From DATJAJ01 sp035622335 (GTDB lineage: Archaea; Thermoproteota; Nitrososphaeria; Nitrososphaerales; Gagatemarchaeaceae), in contig DASPVO010000024.1 of assembly GCA_035622335.1 (NCBI GenBank), positions 1 to 33,564 on the forward strand: DNA of 33,564 bases. The letters are read 5' to 3'. Position numbers and translations under genes: made by a program. The notes under the pieces were generated by a model, which made no database searches, was not told the origin of the DNA, and saw only the letters and a program-made list of their open reading frames with translations. Of the stretch, positions 31,139 to 33,564 are shown one piece after another (within the stretch, counting starts at the first letter, position 1; every line of letters starts with the position of its first letter).

Positions 31139-31816
31139 CTACGAGATGGTGAAGTGGAGAAGGACGGCCGCCCCCCATTCATCCCCTCCGACAATCGTGT
31201 AAACGCCTGGGCTAAAGTCTTCGACCGTGCTTTGACCTTTCGTGTACGTCCCTTGGACTACGACAACCTGAGCGTTGTCGAAAATCAACCCCTGGCTGAA
31301 GCAGTGGATCGTTTGGCAGCCATCCAACACGGTGGTGTTACCTTCTGACTGGAACTCCCAGTAGCGGACCGTCCAGGTCGGGGGACAACTGTAGATCAAC
31401 GAGGGGTTGTCCAACTGAAGGGGTAATCCTTGTGTAAAATTCCCCGCACCAAAATTTCCGCTGAATACTGCGAAGCTGATAGGCTCGTTCACAAAGGTGC
31501 ATGGGGATATCCCTATTCCAAGGTCCCGAGTGACATAGTCTGAAGCTGAGCTCACGTTCACCAGCGAGCCCGTGGGATTCTCTTCGAAGAGTGTGATTGC
31601 TAGAGCCTGCCCACTCTGAAGCCTCGAGGAGTTGATCGCCAGGTATAGCTGCAGGTCTGAGATCGAATTTGCGTGAGCCTCTGTGCCGTAGCTCACGACT
31701 ATCTTCGGGGGCGTGCTCTCAACATGTGCAGGGACCACGAGAAAGAAGGCAGCTATTAGTGCGGTTAAGACAAGGACAAATGCAGCGGCGAGCAGTACTC
31801 GTGACCTTCTCTGCAT
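31139..31816 (-). CDS. Membrane-anchored extracellular protein with Cys-containing beta domain
   Basis: A basic start (MQRRSR) and one helix (VLLAAAFVLVLTALIAAFFLVV) precede about 190 extracellular residues. Four cysteines (SPCTF, YSCPP, DGCQT, IHCFS) could form two disulfides. The domain is beta-rich, ending VYTIVGGDEWGAAVLLHF. ATG at 31816 is preferred to TTG at 31828, because a TAATAT box on the minus strand (31843-31848) predicts initiation near 31820. No family is recognised. Confidence 0.7.
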   Translation of the reverse strand: MQRRSRVLLAAAFVLVLTALIAAFFLVVPAHVESTPPKIVVSYGTEAHANSISDLQLYLAINSSRLQSGQALAITLFEENPTGSLVNVSSASDYVTRDLGIGISPCTFVNEPISFAVFSGNFGAGNFTQGLPLQLDNPSLIYSCPPTWTVRYWEFQSEGNTTVLDGCQTIHCFSQGLIFDNAQVVVVQGTYTKGQSTVEDFSPGVYTIVGGDEWGAAVLLHFTIS

Positions 31817-31897
31817 TTTCTCCAACACTTCCTTTCACTCGCTAATATCCTCTGCTCTCGAGTGAGTCTTCAGTCGGCGTCTCCCATGACGGGATGA

Positions 31898-31904
31898 TTA
31901 TATA
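31898..31904 (+). promoter_or_regulatory. TATA box of the NTF2-like surface protein gene
   Basis: TTATATA(G) at 31898-31904 lies 27 bases from the GTG at 31928, one of the clearest leaderless promoters in the window. Confidence 0.6.
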
Positions 31905-31927
31905 GTGGTGAAAGCCCTCACAACCGC

Positions 31928-32743
31928 GTGCGTACGGAGAAGAGAGCAGTCTCCACTGCCGTCATAGCGGTCATTGTTGTTGTTATAGTAGTGGTAGCGG
32001 GCGTGGGCTTCTATCTCGCGTCTCGAAGCTCATCTACAACCACTACCACAACTACCCCAACCACGTCGTCCACTTCTACTTCAACAACGACAACCGCTTC
32101 GTCCAACTCAACCTCTTCTAGCTTCTCGGCTTCGACAGGGAACAATTCCGCGGTGCTGTCACAGATCAACCTCTTCGTCCAGGCCTTCAACGACAGAGCG
32201 GTCGAATCGTTATCCAACTTCTACACGTCGTCGAGCGTGGACAACTGGGAAGGGACGACTCAGGGTCTGGGAGGAGTCTACAACGGACAAGGAAACATCA
32301 GGATCCTCTATGACGCTTCGATAGCTAAGACCACGTCGCTTAGCGCCGTAATCTCGAAGTTGACCATGGTGACGTTGTCGCCCTCAGAAGTCAACGCCAC
32401 TTTTGTGATGCATCTAAACGGGGCGAGCCCCGCCCTCGGGAACATAACAGCCGTAGTTAACGTGACGCAGCAGTGGGAGAACGAGGCCGGTACTTGGTAC
32501 ATCAACTCAGAGGTGTGGAACTACCAAACATTCACGGCGTCCAATCCTCTCACTTCCACTGTGTTCCCACAGTGGGGTCTCCAGATCGCTGGGGAGAACC
32601 CGAACCTCGCCTCTGAACACGCGTTCGAGTGGCACTTCGCACCCTTCGTGGCTCTGGGACTGTACGTTTCCATTCTGCTCATCGTGGTGGTGGCCTTCAT
32701 CTACAGGAGGCCCAGACGTAGTCCCGAAAGCCAAAGTCTTTGA
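31928..32743 (+). CDS. Double-anchored surface protein with NTF2/SnoaL-like extracellular domain
   Basis: The N-terminus EKRAVSTAVIAVIVVVIVVVAG carries the archaeal pilin-like motif and first helix. A Thr/Ser stalk (about 35-70) leads to a domain of about 120 residues (INLFVQAFNDRAVESLSNFY, GGVYNGQGNIRILYDASI, WENEAGTWYINSEVWNY) whose order of helix and strands matches NTF2/SnoaL-like folds. A second helix (VALGLYVSILLIVVVAFIY) and RRPRRS tail end the protein, so both ends are membrane-embedded. The substrate or role is unknown. The leaderless GTG is supported by the TATA box at 31898. Confidence 0.75.
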   Translation: MRTEKRAVSTAVIAVIVVVIVVVAGVGFYLASRSSSTTTTTTTPTTSSTSTSTTTTASSNSTSSSFSASTGNNSAVLSQINLFVQAFNDRAVESLSNFYTSSSVDNWEGTTQGLGGVYNGQGNIRILYDASIAKTTSLSAVISKLTMVTLSPSEVNATFVMHLNGASPALGNITAVVNVTQQWENEAGTWYINSEVWNYQTFTASNPLTSTVFPQWGLQIAGENPNLASEHAFEWHFAPFVALGLYVSILLIVVVAFIYRRPRRSPESQSL

Positions 32744-32782
32744 AGCCTTCGAGTGAAGAGCAGCCACATAGCCAAGGCAACG

Positions 32783-32848
32783 CTTTTATCACTTGACCGG
32801 GAGCTAGGGGCGTTGCGAGGGCTTGGGGGACGAGCCGTCGTCAGGAGA
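32783..32848 (+). promoter_or_regulatory. TATA box, leader and Shine-Dalgarno of the membrane gene at 32852
   Basis: CTTTTAT (32783-32789) predicts initiation near 32813, leaving a leader of about 39 bases. AGGAG (32843-32847) precedes the ATG by four bases. It is one of few genes here with a leader and a Shine-Dalgarno site. Confidence 0.5.
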
Positions 32849-32851
32849 TGA

Positions 32852-33418
32852 ATGGCGCAATTGAACTCCGATGAGATGGCGAAGAAGTTCTTCGGACTCG
32901 CCAGCATCAACGGTATTTTGGCGGTCCTATTCACCGTTCCAATTCTTGACCCGGGGCTCTGCATCGCGACGCCGCCCGGTCTGTTCGGGTGCAAGTCCAC
33001 AATGGACGTCAACTGGCCCGGCACTTGGGTCCTGGTCGCTTGGATTGTGTTCGTGCTTGTAGGGGTGGCCGGAATGGTCTTCTGGGGTTCCATGTACTAC
33101 TTCAGAGGCAAGATGACCCCACTGCAAAACGTGAACAAGGCCTTCGGCTGGCTCCACCTGATTTTCTACGAAGCGGGCGTGATTGGGGCGACCGGGTTGA
33201 TGGCGGCCATCGGATACGTGGGAGGGTCTGCCCTCGCACAAGGTTACGGCGCACCGATAGCCGCAGAGTGGATAGCAACGAAGATTATTCCTCCCCTGTC
33301 GTCGGATCCCACTTCGGTCCTGAACGACATGCCCCCGGTGGTAGAGGCGATTTTCATCGGCGTCACCATACTTGGCGCTCTGATAGGATTCCTCAGCCTC
33401 TGGAGAATGAAGAGCTAG
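32852..33418 (+). CDS. Four-helix membrane protein of unknown function
   Basis: This 188-residue protein has helices near 15-32, 57-80, 98-125 and 165-183, a Cys pair between the first two (DPGLCIATPP and FGCKST) on the outside, and a basic loop (FRGKMTPLQNVNKAFGWLH). I do not recognise the family. The layout would suit a small respiratory-complex or transporter subunit, but no haem or metal ligand set is evident. ATG at 32852 follows a Shine-Dalgarno. An overlapping ATG at 32848 is out of frame. Confidence 0.75.
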   Translation: MAQLNSDEMAKKFFGLASINGILAVLFTVPILDPGLCIATPPGLFGCKSTMDVNWPGTWVLVAWIVFVLVGVAGMVFWGSMYYFRGKMTPLQNVNKAFGWLHLIFYEAGVIGATGLMAAIGYVGGSALAQGYGAPIAAEWIATKIIPPLSSDPTSVLNDMPPVVEAIFIGVTILGALIGFLSLWRMKS

Positions 33419-33425
33419 TCACAGT

Positions 33426-33564
33426 CTAACCAGGGCTCGGTTCCCTGGACCCTCGTCCGTAGTAGAAGCCGAGGGCAACAAGGGCCAAACTGCCCGCCAA
33501 CGCAACTAGCGCTACTTTTTGAACGATGTGCTCCTGAGCGTAGAAAGGAATCTCAACGTACGAG
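33426..33564 (-). CDS. C-terminal tail of a membrane protein (3' end only, cut by the window edge)
   Basis: The minus-strand frame is open to the right edge and reads YAQEHIVQKVALVALAG, then LALVALGFYYGRGSREPSPG and a stop. This is a single C-terminal membrane helix with a short basic cytoplasmic tail, the usual end of an anchored surface or respiratory protein. The main domain is outside the window, so no function can be assigned. Confidence 0.6.
   Translation of the reverse strand, partial: SYVEIPFYAQEHIVQKVALVALAGSLALVALGFYYGRGSREPSPG
33430..33448. terminator. Stem-loop between convergent genes
   Basis: CCAGGG (33430-33435) pairs with CCCTGG (33443-33448) across a 7-base loop, twelve bases after the stop at 33418 and within the last codons of the minus-strand gene. 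There is no T-run, so a termination role is only suggested by position. Confidence 0.3.

Overview
The window reads as archaeal chromosomal DNA. Most genes have an A/T-rich TATA-like box about 25-30 bases before a predicted start codon, usually without a Shine-Dalgarno sequence. GTG and TTG starts are common. There is an ER/archaeal-type signal peptidase, several VapBC pairs, and many membrane-anchored proteins with Ser/Thr-rich stalks. This style fits a TACK-type archaeon (Nitrososphaeria or Bathyarchaeia-like), but no gene here fixes the lineage. No rRNA, tRNA, CRISPR array or transposase was found.

Regions. (1) 2-6685: a giant secreted beta-propeller and Ig-like surface protein, cut by the left edge. 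(2) 6723-8019: two adjacent VapBC operons with related operators. (3) 8059-9395: an HxlR regulator divergent from a small alpha/beta-barrel protein, followed by a broken monooxygenase-like gene. (4) 9526-11165: an alpha/beta hydrolase and a stalked surface protein. (5) 11408-14977: a winged-helix regulator with four C-terminal cysteines, then a tight operon of two secreted proteins with the same predicted mature N-terminus and a zinc-ribbon signal peptidase. It resembles a TasA/SipW or AbpA-type fibre cassette. (6) 15088-20199: a decayed VapBC, a 984-residue surface protein with beta-helix-like repeats, an Lrp-like double-HTH regulator and an AbrB/VapC pair. (7) 20211-21753: a PaaI-like thioesterase, an unknown protein and a small membrane protein.

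(8) 21916-29994 is the most interesting block. It holds an ABC importer system with one branched-chain-amino-acid-type binding protein, one MalK-type ATPase and two MalF/MalG-type permease pairs. Three membrane-anchored cupredoxin-fold proteins with degenerate metal sites are interleaved with it. The likely promoters of its transcription units share a motif of two TCAA half-sites exactly 10 bp apart. At three of the four sites it lies directly against the TATA box, so the scattered pieces look like one regulon.

(9) 30165-33564: four single- or double-anchored secreted-domain proteins of unknown role (one NTF2-like), a four-helix membrane protein, and the C-terminal tail of another membrane protein cut by the right edge.
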